Shown here: in pieces, positions 7,849 through 16,468 of the stretch
Position numbering within the stretch: the first letter of the stretch is position 1
How the letters are laid out: every line of letters begins with the position of its first letter
NCBI GenBank assembly: GCA_003225315.1
Contig: QHZD01000042.1
Span: forward strand, 1 to 64,000
DNA: 64,000 bases
DNA from: Acidobacteriota bacterium
Lineage (GTDB): Bacteria > Acidobacteriota > Terriglobia > Acidiferrales > UBA7541
Direction: 5' to 3'
Translations under genes and position numbers: made by a program
The notes under the pieces: generated by a model
Database searches by the model: none
What the model was told of the DNA's origin: nothing
Seen by the model: the letters and a program-made list of their open reading frames with translations, nothing else

Positions 7849-9341
7849 TGACTGATGTCCTTCCAGTCGTTCTCGTAGGTGCGAACGAGGATCTGGCTGT
7901 TGAGCTGGTTAGCGGGCATGGAGAGCGGCGCCATGTCCGGCGGAAACTGAAAGAGTGCTGGGAGGTCGTCTACGCTGACGAAACGCAATCCCGTGGGAAG
8001 CGATTTGGGCGGCAGGTATTCGTGAGTGCCGGCCAGGACGAAGCCCCATTCGCCGAAGGAGGGAACGTAAACGTGATAAGGAAAAGTTTGCAGGCCGGAT
8101 TGTTTCAATGTTTGCGCAATGCACCAGAAGGAATCGCGGGCAAACATGGGCGATGTGCTTTGCACCACCATAAAGCCCTGCGCGCTAAGGTGGCGCGCGA
8201 CGGCGCGGTAGAACGCCGTGGTGTAAAGCTTGCCGAGCGAATAATTCGTGGGATCGGGGAAATCGATGACGATGAAATCGAAATTGTCCGCGTTCGAAGC
8301 GACCCACGGAAACGCATCGGCGTTGATGACGTGTACGCGCGGAGAGAGCAGCGAGCTGGCATTGAGCCTGGTCAGCATGGGGTTCGAGGAGAAAATCCTG
8401 GTCATTTCGGGGTCGAGGTCGACGAGCGTGATGCTTTCGACCAGCGGATACTTCAGGATTTCGCGGACGGCAAGGCCATCGCCTCCGCCGAGAATCAGCA
8501 CTCGGCGCGGAGCGGGAATGGCCGCCAGGCCCGGATGGACAAGCGCTTCATGGTAACGGTATTCGTCGCGGGAGCTGAACTGCAGGTGGCTGTTGAGAAA
8601 AAGACGCAGGTCGTCCTTGAAGCGCGTGAGGACAAGATGCTGATAACGAGTGTCACGGGCAAAAATAATTTCGTCGGCGTAGATATTGTCCTCGGCGGTG
8701 GCGGTGATGCGCTTCGCCTCTGCGAACCCCGTACCTAGTCCAAACAAGACTAGAAGACAGGCAACGCGCAAGCCGCGAGTGGCGGAAAGTTGGTTCGCGA
8801 AAAGGAACGTGCTCCAGAGCGCAACGGCGGCATTAATCAAACCGAACAACATCGCAGAGCGCACAAGACCGAGACGTGGCACCAGCAGAATGGGAAAGAG
8901 GAGCGAAGCTCCAAGGGCACCGAGATAATCGAAGGTAAGAACGTGCGCAATCACGTCGCGAAACTGGTAGCGGTCCTTGACAATGCGCATCAGCAACGGG
9001 ATTTCCAGCCCGACCAGAACGCCCATCACAACGACCAGCGTGTACAGAATCAATTCGAATCCCTGGGTAAAGGCAAACGCGAGCATCAGCAGCGCGGAGG
9101 AAAATCCGCCGACAATTCCAAGGAGTAGCTCGATCCACACAAAGCGATAGGCGAGGCCGCGATTGACATAGCGGGAAAGTGCGCTGCCGATGCCCATCGC
9201 GAACAGATACGTGCCGATGATCGTGGAGAATTGAAAAACGCTATCGCCAACGAGATAGCTGGCGAGCGTGCCGGCGACAAGCTCATAAATGAGGCCGCAA
9301 GCCGCGACGAGCAGCACGGAAATGAACACGAGGAGGCCCAT
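7845..9341 (-). CDS. Membrane-fused spermidine synthase-like aminopropyltransferase
   Basis: 498 aa. The N-terminal ~205 residues form about seven membrane helices; the C-terminal part is a spermidine-synthase domain. Seen motifs: YHEAL (263-267), GGGDG (285-289, S-adenosyl ligand binding) and DFPDP (360-364), which keeps both Asp of the usual DSSDP active site. It should transfer aminopropyl groups from decarboxylated S-adenosylmethionine, the product of the AdoMet decarboxylase encoded five genes upstream in this operon. The polyamine acceptor cannot be read from sequence. The membrane fusion suggests the product is made at the inner membrane. Confidence 0.88.
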   Translation of the reverse strand: MGLLVFISVLLVAACGLIYELVAGTLASYLVGDSVFQFSTIIGTYLFAMGIGSALSRYVNRGLAYRFVWIELLLGIVGGFSSALLMLAFAFTQGFELILYTLVVVMGVLVGLEIPLLMRIVKDRYQFRDVIAHVLTFDYLGALGASLLFPILLVPRLGLVRSAMLFGLINAAVALWSTFLFANQLSATRGLRVACLLVLFGLGTGFAEAKRITATAEDNIYADEIIFARDTRYQHLVLTRFKDDLRLFLNSHLQFSSRDEYRYHEALVHPGLAAIPAPRRVLILGGGDGLAVREILKYPLVESITLVDLDPEMTRIFSSNPMLTRLNASSLLSPRVHVINADAFPWVASNADNFDFIVIDFPDPTNYSLGKLYTTAFYRAVARHLSAQGFMVVQSTSPMFARDSFWCIAQTLKQSGLQTFPYHVYVPSFGEWGFVLAGTHEYLPPKSLPTGLRFVSVDDLPALFQFPPDMAPLSMPANQLNSQILVRTYENDWKDISH

Positions 9342-9344
9342 AGG

Positions 9345-9557
9345 CTAGTGGATCGCGGCAGCAATGATGATGCAGAGGCCGAGAGACATGGCACCGACAA
9401 GAATGGCGAGCGCCATGTTGTGCTCCTGCACGATTTCCTTCCAGAGATGGTACGGCGTGAGCTTGTCCATCACCATGAAGGCGATCACAAAGATAAAAAT
9501 TCCGACAAACGCGAACACCAGGGCAGCGACGATGTTGCCGAGCGGAACAAGGTTCAT
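9345..9557 (-). CDS. DUF350 (YjfL-like) small membrane protein
   Basis: 70 aa. Start taken at ATG 9557 because aggaggcaaataag lies directly upstream; the longer frame to 9719 runs antiparallel through the preceding gene. Two hydrophobic helices (IVAALVFAFVGIFIFVIAF and MALAILVGAMSLGLCIIIAAAI) are separated by a charged loop containing DKLTPYHLWKEI, typical of DUF350. In E. coli the DUF350 protein YjfL is encoded next to a PspA-like protein. Here it sits 3 bp before the aminopropyltransferase gene. Single DUF350 units usually occur as two repeats, so this is the short form. Molecular function is unknown. Confidence 0.85.
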   Translation of the reverse strand: MNLVPLGNIVAALVFAFVGIFIFVIAFMVMDKLTPYHLWKEIVQEHNMALAILVGAMSLGLCIIIAAAIH

Positions 9558-9558
9558 C

Positions 9559-9744
9559 TTATTTGCCTCCTGTGTAGTGGTGATAGCCGCTGTAAACCGA
9601 GCGGTACGAACCGGGATTATCGCGGACGGATTTCGGAACGTTCTTGAGCTGATTGATGGTGTCGAGGCTCCAGCCGCGGTATTGACCGAAGGCCGCGGTG
9701 CCGAGAACCAGGAATCCATAAAGAAGATAGAATTTTCGGAACAT
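9559..9744 (-). CDS. Small secreted or membrane-anchored protein
   Basis: 61 aa. The N-terminus is a signal peptide or anchor (MFRKFYLLYGFLVLGTAAFGQ); the remainder is polar with several Tyr, His and Gly (SYRSVYSGYHHYTGGK). The start overlaps the DUF4178 stop (TAATG) and the stop is one base before the DUF350 start, so the spacing itself argues for a real gene. No family recognised. Confidence 0.65.
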   Translation of the reverse strand: MFRKFYLLYGFLVLGTAAFGQYRGWSLDTINQLKNVPKSVRDNPGSYRSVYSGYHHYTGGK

Positions 9745-11069
9745 TATTCGTCCTCTCCCGAACTGCTGGACAATTGCATGGGCGGATGATCGCTTTCGGA
9801 CCAGCGGGACCGCTCAAAGGTATGAGCGCGAAAGGAAATGATGAGTACGGGCGCGAGTAACGCGAGAAAAGCGATGCCGTAGATTCCGAAGACGGGCACG
9901 TCATGGGTCACATCGACGGTGTACGGAATAACGGGAAGGGAAGGATCCGCCTCCGGCTCAATGCGAAGATAGTAGTGGCCGGGTGGGACACTTGGAATCA
10001 CGACTTCGTCGTTCTGCTTGCCTTCAGTCCACGAGCCATCACTGTCGTAGCCGTAGAAGTAGCTCACTTCGCGGCCAAAGTCCCAGGCTTGCCCGGTGTC
10101 CTGATTGATGAGCGCGTAGTTCAAATAAATCCAGTGATTACTGACAGGGGCGTAGGTTTTCACTTGCACCGTCGAAGTGCGTCCAGTGAGTTCGAAAACA
10201 TCCGTAACGAAAGAAGCCTCGGCTTTTGAGTCAGCGCGGCTGTACCGATAGGTTTGCCAAAACACCGGCTCTTTTTTTGCTCGCATATCGAAACCGGCTA
10301 TGAGCGCGAGAAGTAGCACGGCAAAGGCGGCGAAGGCAACCCACATTCCGGCGAGGTTAGTCGTGACGGGCGAAGGCTGATTTTCGTAAACGCCCATCGC
10401 TTCGGGCGGAGCGCCGTGGAGTTTAAAGGCCTCCCAGATTTCGCGACCGTACATGTACTCGCCAATGGACCAGGTAACTTCCTTGTCTAGCTTCTCGCTG
10501 GAGAGGACGCGCGGGGGATGCACATAGTCCGTGACGGCAGCCTTTTCGCCGACACGAACCTGCCATGGAAATTCACCGAGAACAAAATCAGTGCTGGCAT
10601 CGCACGTCTGGAAATGCTTGTAGATTTCGCCAAGGTAGTTGGCAGAGGTTCCCTCGCTCATCGGAAGCATTTTGCAGATGCTGATGTCGTTCCAATGGCC
10701 GTTGTATTCACTGAGGTAGCGAATGCCTTTGTAAGGATTGAAAAGGACATATTCGTGCCAGCAATAAGTGATTCCGTCGACCTGCGTGCTGCGCCGTTGG
10801 AACCCGATGACTTCGTAGTCGGTACCGCGGAGCTTGCCGCGCGTGCCAAGAGGAATGAGGGGCCTGACATCGCTTGTTTTGATTTCGAATTGCTGGAGGA
10901 TGGCCAGATTGGGATCTTTGGCGTCGAGGATGCAATGACAGCTCGCGCATACGACGGTTTCGGCCTGGCCGAACGAACGCAAAACAATGGCTGCGCCGCA
11001 CTTCGGACAATTCAGCGCCTTCGCTTGTGCCTTGGGAGGCCCGGAAAGTGGCGGAGTGCTCGCGCTCAT
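9744..11069 (-). CDS. DUF4178 protein with zinc ribbon and membrane helices
   Basis: 441 aa. The N-terminal zinc ribbon uses Cys21, Cys24, Cys41 and Cys44. A DUF4178 beta-domain follows (LGTRGKLRGTDYEVIGFQRR ... YCWHEYVLFNPYKG). Two hydrophobic segments appear later, AAFAVLLLALIAGF and YGIAFLALLAPVLIISF, with a beta-rich domain between them that is probably extracytoplasmic. The start overlaps the stop of the second DUF4178 gene (TAATG). DUF4178 proteins recur next to polyamine and SPFH genes, but I know of no established activity. Confidence 0.88.
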   Translation of the reverse strand: MSASTPPLSGPPKAQAKALNCPKCGAAIVLRSFGQAETVVCASCHCILDAKDPNLAILQQFEIKTSDVRPLIPLGTRGKLRGTDYEVIGFQRRSTQVDGITYCWHEYVLFNPYKGIRYLSEYNGHWNDISICKMLPMSEGTSANYLGEIYKHFQTCDASTDFVLGEFPWQVRVGEKAAVTDYVHPPRVLSSEKLDKEVTWSIGEYMYGREIWEAFKLHGAPPEAMGVYENQPSPVTTNLAGMWVAFAAFAVLLLALIAGFDMRAKKEPVFWQTYRYSRADSKAEASFVTDVFELTGRTSTVQVKTYAPVSNHWIYLNYALINQDTGQAWDFGREVSYFYGYDSDGSWTEGKQNDEVVIPSVPPGHYYLRIEPEADPSLPVIPYTVDVTHDVPVFGIYGIAFLALLAPVLIISFRAHTFERSRWSESDHPPMQLSSSSGEDE

Positions 11070-11701
11070 TACCAGCCCTCGAAACTGCGAAGATTCTTCA
11101 GTTTGAGATCCTCGAACTGCACGAATTCACCGAGGTACAGAGCCGGTTCGGGATCGCTGTAATCAAGAGTGGCGAATTTCGTGGACTCAGTGCGCAAGTC
11201 GACGAAGGTGACGTCCGTCTTGTCCCAATACTGAAATGGCAATTCGCCCTCGACGCCGCGGTAATGCGCAGGAGTGATGACGGTCACAGTATAGGGTTGG
11301 TTGTTCCAAGTGAATTGCTGGCCGACATGAACCTGGGTTGGGGCGGGAAGATTCTGCGCCGTCGAAGATAAAGAGAGCGCGTATTCACTCTGAGCGTCAG
11401 ACAGCCAGGCGCTTGCGCCGTCGTTCATCATGACGTGCCACTCATTCCAGCCGCCCTGATCGTACTCGTAAAGGATGCGGCCGACCACCACGAACGCCTT
11501 GTTGCCGTACTTGCCTTCGGTATTGATCTGAATGGGTGAGCTGTCCGGCGGAAGGTCAGCGACCTGGCCGACTTTTTTCAGGTCCACATTAGTGCGGACA
11601 AGGATGCTCTTACAAAAACCGCAAACGGTCTGGACACTGCTGGACCAGCGAAAAACAATCTTGGCGCCGCAGTTCGGACAGTTGGCAACAGGCTGGGTCA
11701 T
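11069..11701 (-). CDS. Soluble DUF4178 protein with zinc ribbon
   Basis: 210 aa. Zinc ribbon Cys8, Cys11, Cys27, Cys30; then a DUF4178 core with INTEGKYGNKAFVVVGRILYEY and GWNEWHVMMNDGASAWLSDAQ. There is no membrane helix, unlike its larger neighbour. A second half-repeat (VGQQFTWNNQPYTVTVI) resembles the first DUF4178 strand set, so it may hold two related units. It is translationally coupled to the next DUF4178 gene. Function unknown. Confidence 0.87.
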   Translation of the reverse strand: MTQPVANCPNCGAKIVFRWSSSVQTVCGFCKSILVRTNVDLKKVGQVADLPPDSSPIQINTEGKYGNKAFVVVGRILYEYDQGGWNEWHVMMNDGASAWLSDAQSEYALSLSSTAQNLPAPTQVHVGQQFTWNNQPYTVTVITPAHYRGVEGELPFQYWDKTDVTFVDLRTESTKFATLDYSDPEPALYLGEFVQFEDLKLKNLRSFEGW

Positions 11702-11740
11702 CGGGAGCGACTCGTTAGGCTTGCGCCATGAGGTCCTTCC

Positions 11741-12112
11741 TCAGTCACTGACGGCCTGCTTCCATTGGGATTCGTAGGGCCTCTGTAGCCGCCGGACTGA
11801 GACGGAATCTGCCTCAAAGAGTTGCCGCAGAATCGTCTCGAAATCCCATTCAGCGCGCGGAAGGCAACAGAAGAGATTGAGGCAGAGCGAGCCGTGCTCC
11901 GGAAAGGTGTGACACGCGAGATGCGACTCCGCGAGAAGGCAAAGCCCAGTGATGCCCCCGGTGCCGGGAAACTGATGCCAATGCGTTTGGCCGACGGGCC
12001 GGAGCTTCATCTCGCGAATAATGCCGCTGAATAAATTCTGCAAGACAGCAACGTCACGCAGCGGCTGGGAAGAGCATCCGAAAGCTTCGACCACCCACTC
12101 GATTCCGCTCAT
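11741..12112 (-). CDS. speH: S-adenosylmethionine decarboxylase proenzyme
   Basis: 123 aa, the size of the bacterial class 1b enzyme. The motif ESHLACHTFPE gives Ser63, the self-cleavage site that becomes the pyruvoyl group, and His68, needed for processing; Cys83 is in the expected place for the catalytic acid. The residue numbers coincide with those I recall for the Thermotoga enzyme. It makes decarboxylated AdoMet, the aminopropyl donor for the spermidine synthase-like protein of the same operon. It lies 18 bp after the SPFH gene. Confidence 0.93.
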   Translation of the reverse strand: MSGIEWVVEAFGCSSQPLRDVAVLQNLFSGIIREMKLRPVGQTHWHQFPGTGGITGLCLLAESHLACHTFPEHGSLCLNLFCCLPRAEWDFETILRQLFEADSVSVRRLQRPYESQWKQAVSD

Positions 12113-12130
12113 GGCAGACGAGACGCCACG

Positions 12131-13129
12131 CTACGTCTGAGGCTTTCCGCATTCCGGACAGAATTTAGCGCTACGCGGAATGGGCTTGCCACATTCGCCG
12201 CAGAATTTCGTTTCGGCAGCAGGGGCTCCAGCCGGCCCAGGGGCTGTCCCACTGGAAGGCGCCGAAGTCGATTTCTTGACAGCGTCCATCATGGCCTGGC
12301 CCATGGCCACGCCGGCACCGAGACCCGCGCCCATTCCTACCGCGCCTCCGCCCTCATTTCCGGCGGCGATGGGGATGGACTGCGCCACTTGATATTGGGT
12401 AAATTTGCCCATGTCGCCGAGCACGTTCATACTGATGCGCTGATCGAGCACTTTCTGCAGCTCATCCGGCAACGAAAGGTTCTCGACCACAAAGCTATTC
12501 AGCGTGAGCCCATAGTCCGTGAACGACGGTTTGAGGGTTTCGCTGATCTTCTCGGCGAGTGCGCCCTGGTTCGCGGCCATATCCAAGAACGGCACCTGGC
12601 TGGCGGCGAAAGCATCCGTCATTTTAGCAACGATGGTGTTCCGTAACTGGCCTTCGAGATCGGGAACGCGGTAAGTATCGCGCGTGCCGCTGATCTTGCT
12701 GTAGAACGATTTGGCATCGCTCAAGTGATACGAATAAATGCCGAAGCCGCGAAGACGAATTGCGCCGAATTCCTTGTCGCGAATGGAAATGGGATTCTGC
12801 GTTCCCCAATGCTGATCGGTCTGAATGCGCGTTGAGAAAAAATAGACATCTGATTTAAACGGCGATTTGAATGCTTTGTCCCAGTTCTTCAAGTAAGTCA
12901 GGATGGGCAGCGTCTGCGTATTCAGCGTGTAAAGTCCGGGGCCAAAGGTGTCCGCAACTTTCCCTTCATTCACAAAAACCGCGGCCTGCGAATCGCGAAC
13001 GGTCAGCTTGCCGCCATTCTGGATCTCGCGATCCTGCATGGGATAGCGGTAGGCCAGGATGCCTTCCTCTGGCTCAACCCATTCGATGACATCAATAAAC
13101 TGCTTGGTGATGAAGTCGCGAAGGCTCAT
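12131..13129 (-). CDS. SPFH-domain protein with C-terminal zinc ribbon (YdjI-like)
   Basis: 332 aa, first gene of the operon. Residues about 1-240 fit an SPFH/band-7 domain of the YdjI (virion-core-protein-like) type (EPEEGILAYRYPMQDREI ... SFVVENLSLPDELQKVL). A Gly/Ala/Met-rich linker follows (about 255-285), then a double CxxC zinc ribbon (CGECGKPIPRSAKFCPECGK). In Bacillus subtilis YdjI helps recruit the PspA-like YdjF to the membrane. No pspA homologue lies within the window. Ribosome site gagggg lies upstream of ATG; a promoter is at 13184-13212. Confidence 0.9.
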   Translation of the reverse strand: MSLRDFITKQFIDVIEWVEPEEGILAYRYPMQDREIQNGGKLTVRDSQAAVFVNEGKVADTFGPGLYTLNTQTLPILTYLKNWDKAFKSPFKSDVYFFSTRIQTDQHWGTQNPISIRDKEFGAIRLRGFGIYSYHLSDAKSFYSKISGTRDTYRVPDLEGQLRNTIVAKMTDAFAASQVPFLDMAANQGALAEKISETLKPSFTDYGLTLNSFVVENLSLPDELQKVLDQRISMNVLGDMGKFTQYQVAQSIPIAAGNEGGGAVGMGAGLGAGVAMGQAMMDAVKKSTSAPSSGTAPGPAGAPAAETKFCGECGKPIPRSAKFCPECGKPQT

Positions 13130-13183
13130 CGGAGGCCCCTCTTCCGGCGCGCTCGTGAACAGGAATAGCGGCCAGTGAAAGCG

Positions 13184-13212
13184 ATGCTACGGTGCAGTTT
13201 GCAGTGTGTCAA
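13184..13212 (-). promoter_or_regulatory. Sigma-70-type promoter of the SPFH/polyamine operon
   Basis: Read on the minus strand: TTGACA (13207-13212), a 17-bp spacer and TAGCAT (13184-13189). The -35 is a perfect match to consensus, the -10 matches four of six, and the spacing is optimal. It lies 55 bp upstream of the first start codon. Confidence 0.6.
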
Positions 13213-13383
13213 TGGTGCTCATAAAAATACAATTGAGCGAATATAGCCAGGCGCAATCTGAAATAAAGCAATCTGCGCTAGCCCCAGGGAATTGAAGCAG
13301 TTACACCTCTCACGAGATTGCAACGGTATTACAAAATCTTTCGTGATTTTGCCGAGGCTTGAATCTTTGGACATGGACCAACT

Positions 13384-16338
13384 TTATCGCTGCTCTGACT
13401 CGCCACGATGAAAGCTTTCGGGCGGACCGAGGTAACTGGGTTTTACACCGCCCAGATTCACGACAAGCTTTTGCAGCACAACGCCGGGATCCACCATCCA
13501 GAACTTCAGCGTGTGATAGCCCGATCTTGCCAATAAGTGTGTGGACCGCACTTTGCGGACGCTGTCCTTCACCGAGGTTCCCCAGTCGTCCACCGAGTTC
13601 TGCGCGAGGGCATCAATGACCTGAGGCGCTTCGTCGTCGAATGAAACGGCATATCGCAGGCCGCGACCGGGCACGAAATTCAACGTGGGGGAGAGGATGG
13701 CCTCCACCTCCACAGTGCGCGGGTCGAAGAGATACAATTTGTATTCGAGGCGCGGAGAATCTCGCGGGGGCGTGACGCTTTCCGCCGTCACGGGAAACAC
13801 GGACATGGACGACAGCGTCCGTCCGAGGTCGTCAATCTTTTCCCATCGCGCGTAGGGCCCGTCGACTTTCTTAGTGTAGTGCACCGCTTCCATCGAAACG
13901 TACCCATCGCTCTCCACAAATCCATCCAGCGATTCTCGTGTCAGGTCTTGCGGACGAAAAGCCTTCACGTTCACGACAAACTCTTGTGTGCTGCTCCTCC
14001 TGATTTTCAAGGAGCCGTTTGTTAAACCCAAAGGGGCCCTTTTCCAGTCCACGCTAACCCACACGCGCCGTTCCTTCTCAATGGTTCCTTGCGACTCGCT
14101 CAGCACGATCCAAGGGGCGCTCGAGGAGGCGGAAAACACGAACGGCGCTCTACCTCGATTGAAAACGTCGATGTAGTGGCGTTGTTGGTTAAAGGCGTCA
14201 AACGGAGGGAGAGTTGGTTCGGCCGGAGACCCGGGCCAAGCATTCGCTGAGCCTTCAACTGCCACGCCGAGCTGCGCCGGGGCAGGAATCTCAATCTCGG
14301 TGACCTTGGGCATAGCGTTCACCGGCGGTTGGTTCCAAAATGTGTAGCCGATGTGGGTTTGATCCATCATATGGTCCCACTTGCCGTGAGCCAGCACGTG
14401 GTTGTAATGGGCTGAGAGATCCGCGTCGGCCTGAAACAAGGCGCGCGCCGCAGCGGCTGATTCGTTCGCGCTGGCACGACCTTGGCTGGCGTAGAGCTGG
14501 TTTCTGGCTGCAGTGATGTACAGCTCCGTCACGATTGCGGACGCTTTCGTGGGATAGAGCACAAGTTCGAAGAAAGCGTCGCGTTGGTTCTCCGGCAACT
14601 TGCTGTAAATCTTTTCCGCTTTCGCCACCGCGGCCTGGAAATCAGCGAACACCGTGTCCGCTTCCCGATAATCGATGAGGCTGAACGTGCCGGGCTCAAG
14701 CAACTCGGGTTTGCCTCGGCCGTTGTATTTCGTGTACTTCGAAAGTACGGCCGCAATGTCCGGCGCGAACTGTGTCCCAAATTGCCGTGCCACCCAGAGT
14801 CTTGTGAATTCACCGATTCTTTCTTTGGGCCAGTTGTCCGGCTTCCACGCCATGTTCAGAAAAAAATCGATGGGCAATTCCATGGGTTTCAAGTCACCTA
14901 CGTTGACAATCCAAATGCGATCGGCGCCGTAGTGATACGCGAGATTCATCTGCTCCCAAACCTTGGCAATCGGAATAGTGTTCAGCCACTTGTAGGAACG
15001 CGGATCTCCGACGTAATCGAAGTGATAGTAGATTCCAGCGCCGCCGCTACGTTTTCGTTCCTCCGGTGTCGGCAACCTGCGGATATTTCCCCAGTTATCG
15101 TCGCACCAGAGCAGAGTCACGTCGTCGGGAACACGCATACCCTTCTCGTAGTATTCCTGCACTTCCTTATAGAGGGCCCAGTCCTGGGGCACTTTGGATA
15201 AGTCGGGGTTTACGCGGTCCGCGATTATCTTGCGCTGATCCGCCACGATCTTTTCCAGCAAGGCGATATTAGCGCTCTCGGACATGGGGAGGTCTCCGTC
15301 TCCGCGCATGCCGAGCGTGATGATGCTCTCGTACTCCTTGTTGCGCTCGATCCCTTGATCCCAGAACTCCCTCAGGACTTCGGCATTTTTCGAATAATCC
15401 CACGGACCCTTTCCATGCCGCTTCCACTCCTGTTGTGCGCGCAGCATCGGTTCGTGATGAGATGTGCCCATTACAATGCCGTATTCGTCTGCGAGCGGGG
15501 CATTCAGGGGGTCATCCTCGTTGAAGGCGTTGTTCCACATCGCGGGCCAGAGGTAGTTGGCCTTCAATCGCAGCAGCAGTTCAAAAACCTTGGTATAGAA
15601 CTCATGATTGTAGTTGCCGTATTTTTCTTTCACCCATCCGGTGAGGGATGGCGCTTCATCGTTCAGGAAAATTCCGCGGTACTTAACTGCAGGCGGTCCC
15701 TGCACATAGGTGCCAGGCTTTACAAAGAGTTCATCGTGATGCTGGAAGGGAACGTCAGCCCACCAGTACCACGGCGAAACCCCAATCTGGTCGGAAAGAT
15801 CATAGATGCCGTAGATTGTTCCTCGTTTATCGCTTCCCGCGATAATCAACCCGCTGGCCACGCCTGGCAATGGCTTCGACACGACGCGAATGAGAAACGA
15901 TTCCCATTTGCCGGCAATGGGCGTCACATCGATTTTGCGATCGCGGATCAGTTCATCGATGATTTTGCTTTTTCCAACAGTACCAACGACGATCACGTTT
16001 GATCCCAGGTTGTTTTCATCGTGCGCGATCGCTGGGGTGTGGTTCGTAACGCGTTCGATGTCCGCTTGCAAATCGTTGACCGCGCGAACCACGCCTGGAA
16101 AATCCAATGAGTCCACATAGAGAGTTGCGGCGGCGCTTCGCGTGACGATGCTGAAATCACCAGGGTGATAAGCTGAGTCTACATAGCGATCCTCACCGAT
16201 GGTGATAGCGTGAAGAAGAGAAGAGCCCAGCAAACATAGAACGATTACCAGCGATGTCTTACCAGGATTGAATATCAGCGACGGCTGGCCACGACCAGTG
16301 TCCGGCGAAAAAGACACGCGAGAGAAACCGAGGGTCAT
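13384..16338 (-). CDS. GH115 alpha-glucuronidase
   Basis: 984 aa with a signal segment (TSLVIVLCLLGSSLLHA) near residues 28-45. Central GH115 features: YRGIFLNDEAPSLTGW, LRLKANYLWPAMWNNAFNEDDP and TSHHEPMLRAQQEWKRHG. The C-terminal ~250 residues form beta-rich domains as in other family members. GH115 enzymes remove 4-O-methyl-glucuronic acid side chains from glucuronoxylan. Just upstream on the same strand are a TonB receptor, a ROK regulator and a CE15 glucuronoyl esterase, which makes glucuronoxylan the likely substrate. The length is normal for the family. Confidence 0.92.
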   Translation of the reverse strand: MTLGFSRVSFSPDTGRGQPSLIFNPGKTSLVIVLCLLGSSLLHAITIGEDRYVDSAYHPGDFSIVTRSAAATLYVDSLDFPGVVRAVNDLQADIERVTNHTPAIAHDENNLGSNVIVVGTVGKSKIIDELIRDRKIDVTPIAGKWESFLIRVVSKPLPGVASGLIIAGSDKRGTIYGIYDLSDQIGVSPWYWWADVPFQHHDELFVKPGTYVQGPPAVKYRGIFLNDEAPSLTGWVKEKYGNYNHEFYTKVFELLLRLKANYLWPAMWNNAFNEDDPLNAPLADEYGIVMGTSHHEPMLRAQQEWKRHGKGPWDYSKNAEVLREFWDQGIERNKEYESIITLGMRGDGDLPMSESANIALLEKIVADQRKIIADRVNPDLSKVPQDWALYKEVQEYYEKGMRVPDDVTLLWCDDNWGNIRRLPTPEERKRSGGAGIYYHFDYVGDPRSYKWLNTIPIAKVWEQMNLAYHYGADRIWIVNVGDLKPMELPIDFFLNMAWKPDNWPKERIGEFTRLWVARQFGTQFAPDIAAVLSKYTKYNGRGKPELLEPGTFSLIDYREADTVFADFQAAVAKAEKIYSKLPENQRDAFFELVLYPTKASAIVTELYITAARNQLYASQGRASANESAAAARALFQADADLSAHYNHVLAHGKWDHMMDQTHIGYTFWNQPPVNAMPKVTEIEIPAPAQLGVAVEGSANAWPGSPAEPTLPPFDAFNQQRHYIDVFNRGRAPFVFSASSSAPWIVLSESQGTIEKERRVWVSVDWKRAPLGLTNGSLKIRRSSTQEFVVNVKAFRPQDLTRESLDGFVESDGYVSMEAVHYTKKVDGPYARWEKIDDLGRTLSSMSVFPVTAESVTPPRDSPRLEYKLYLFDPRTVEVEAILSPTLNFVPGRGLRYAVSFDDEAPQVIDALAQNSVDDWGTSVKDSVRKVRSTHLLARSGYHTLKFWMVDPGVVLQKLVVNLGGVKPSYLGPPESFHRGESEQR

Positions 16339-16468
16339 ATATCTGTTATCAGAATACCGCCGCAGGACACCGCCGGGGTGGCCGCGATGTCCTTGGTGGT
16401 GAGACTCGTGGACGTTAGCGCTTGTCTGGTCGCTTTTGTTCGACAGGATTCACCCCGTCATCCTACGG

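Noticed and set aside
7848-8738. Long plus-strand ORF opposite the aminopropyltransferase
   Set aside because: Arg/Glu-rich shadow of a well-conserved gene on the other strand; no family resemblance and no ribosome site.
13310-13360. Hairpin cacgagatt...aatctttcgtg as a terminator for GH115
   Set aside because: Bulged stem with a 16-base loop and no T run in the GH115 reading direction.
14482-15201. 239-codon plus-strand ORF opposite GH115
   Set aside because: Antisense to conserved GH115 motifs; composition is that of a shadow frame.
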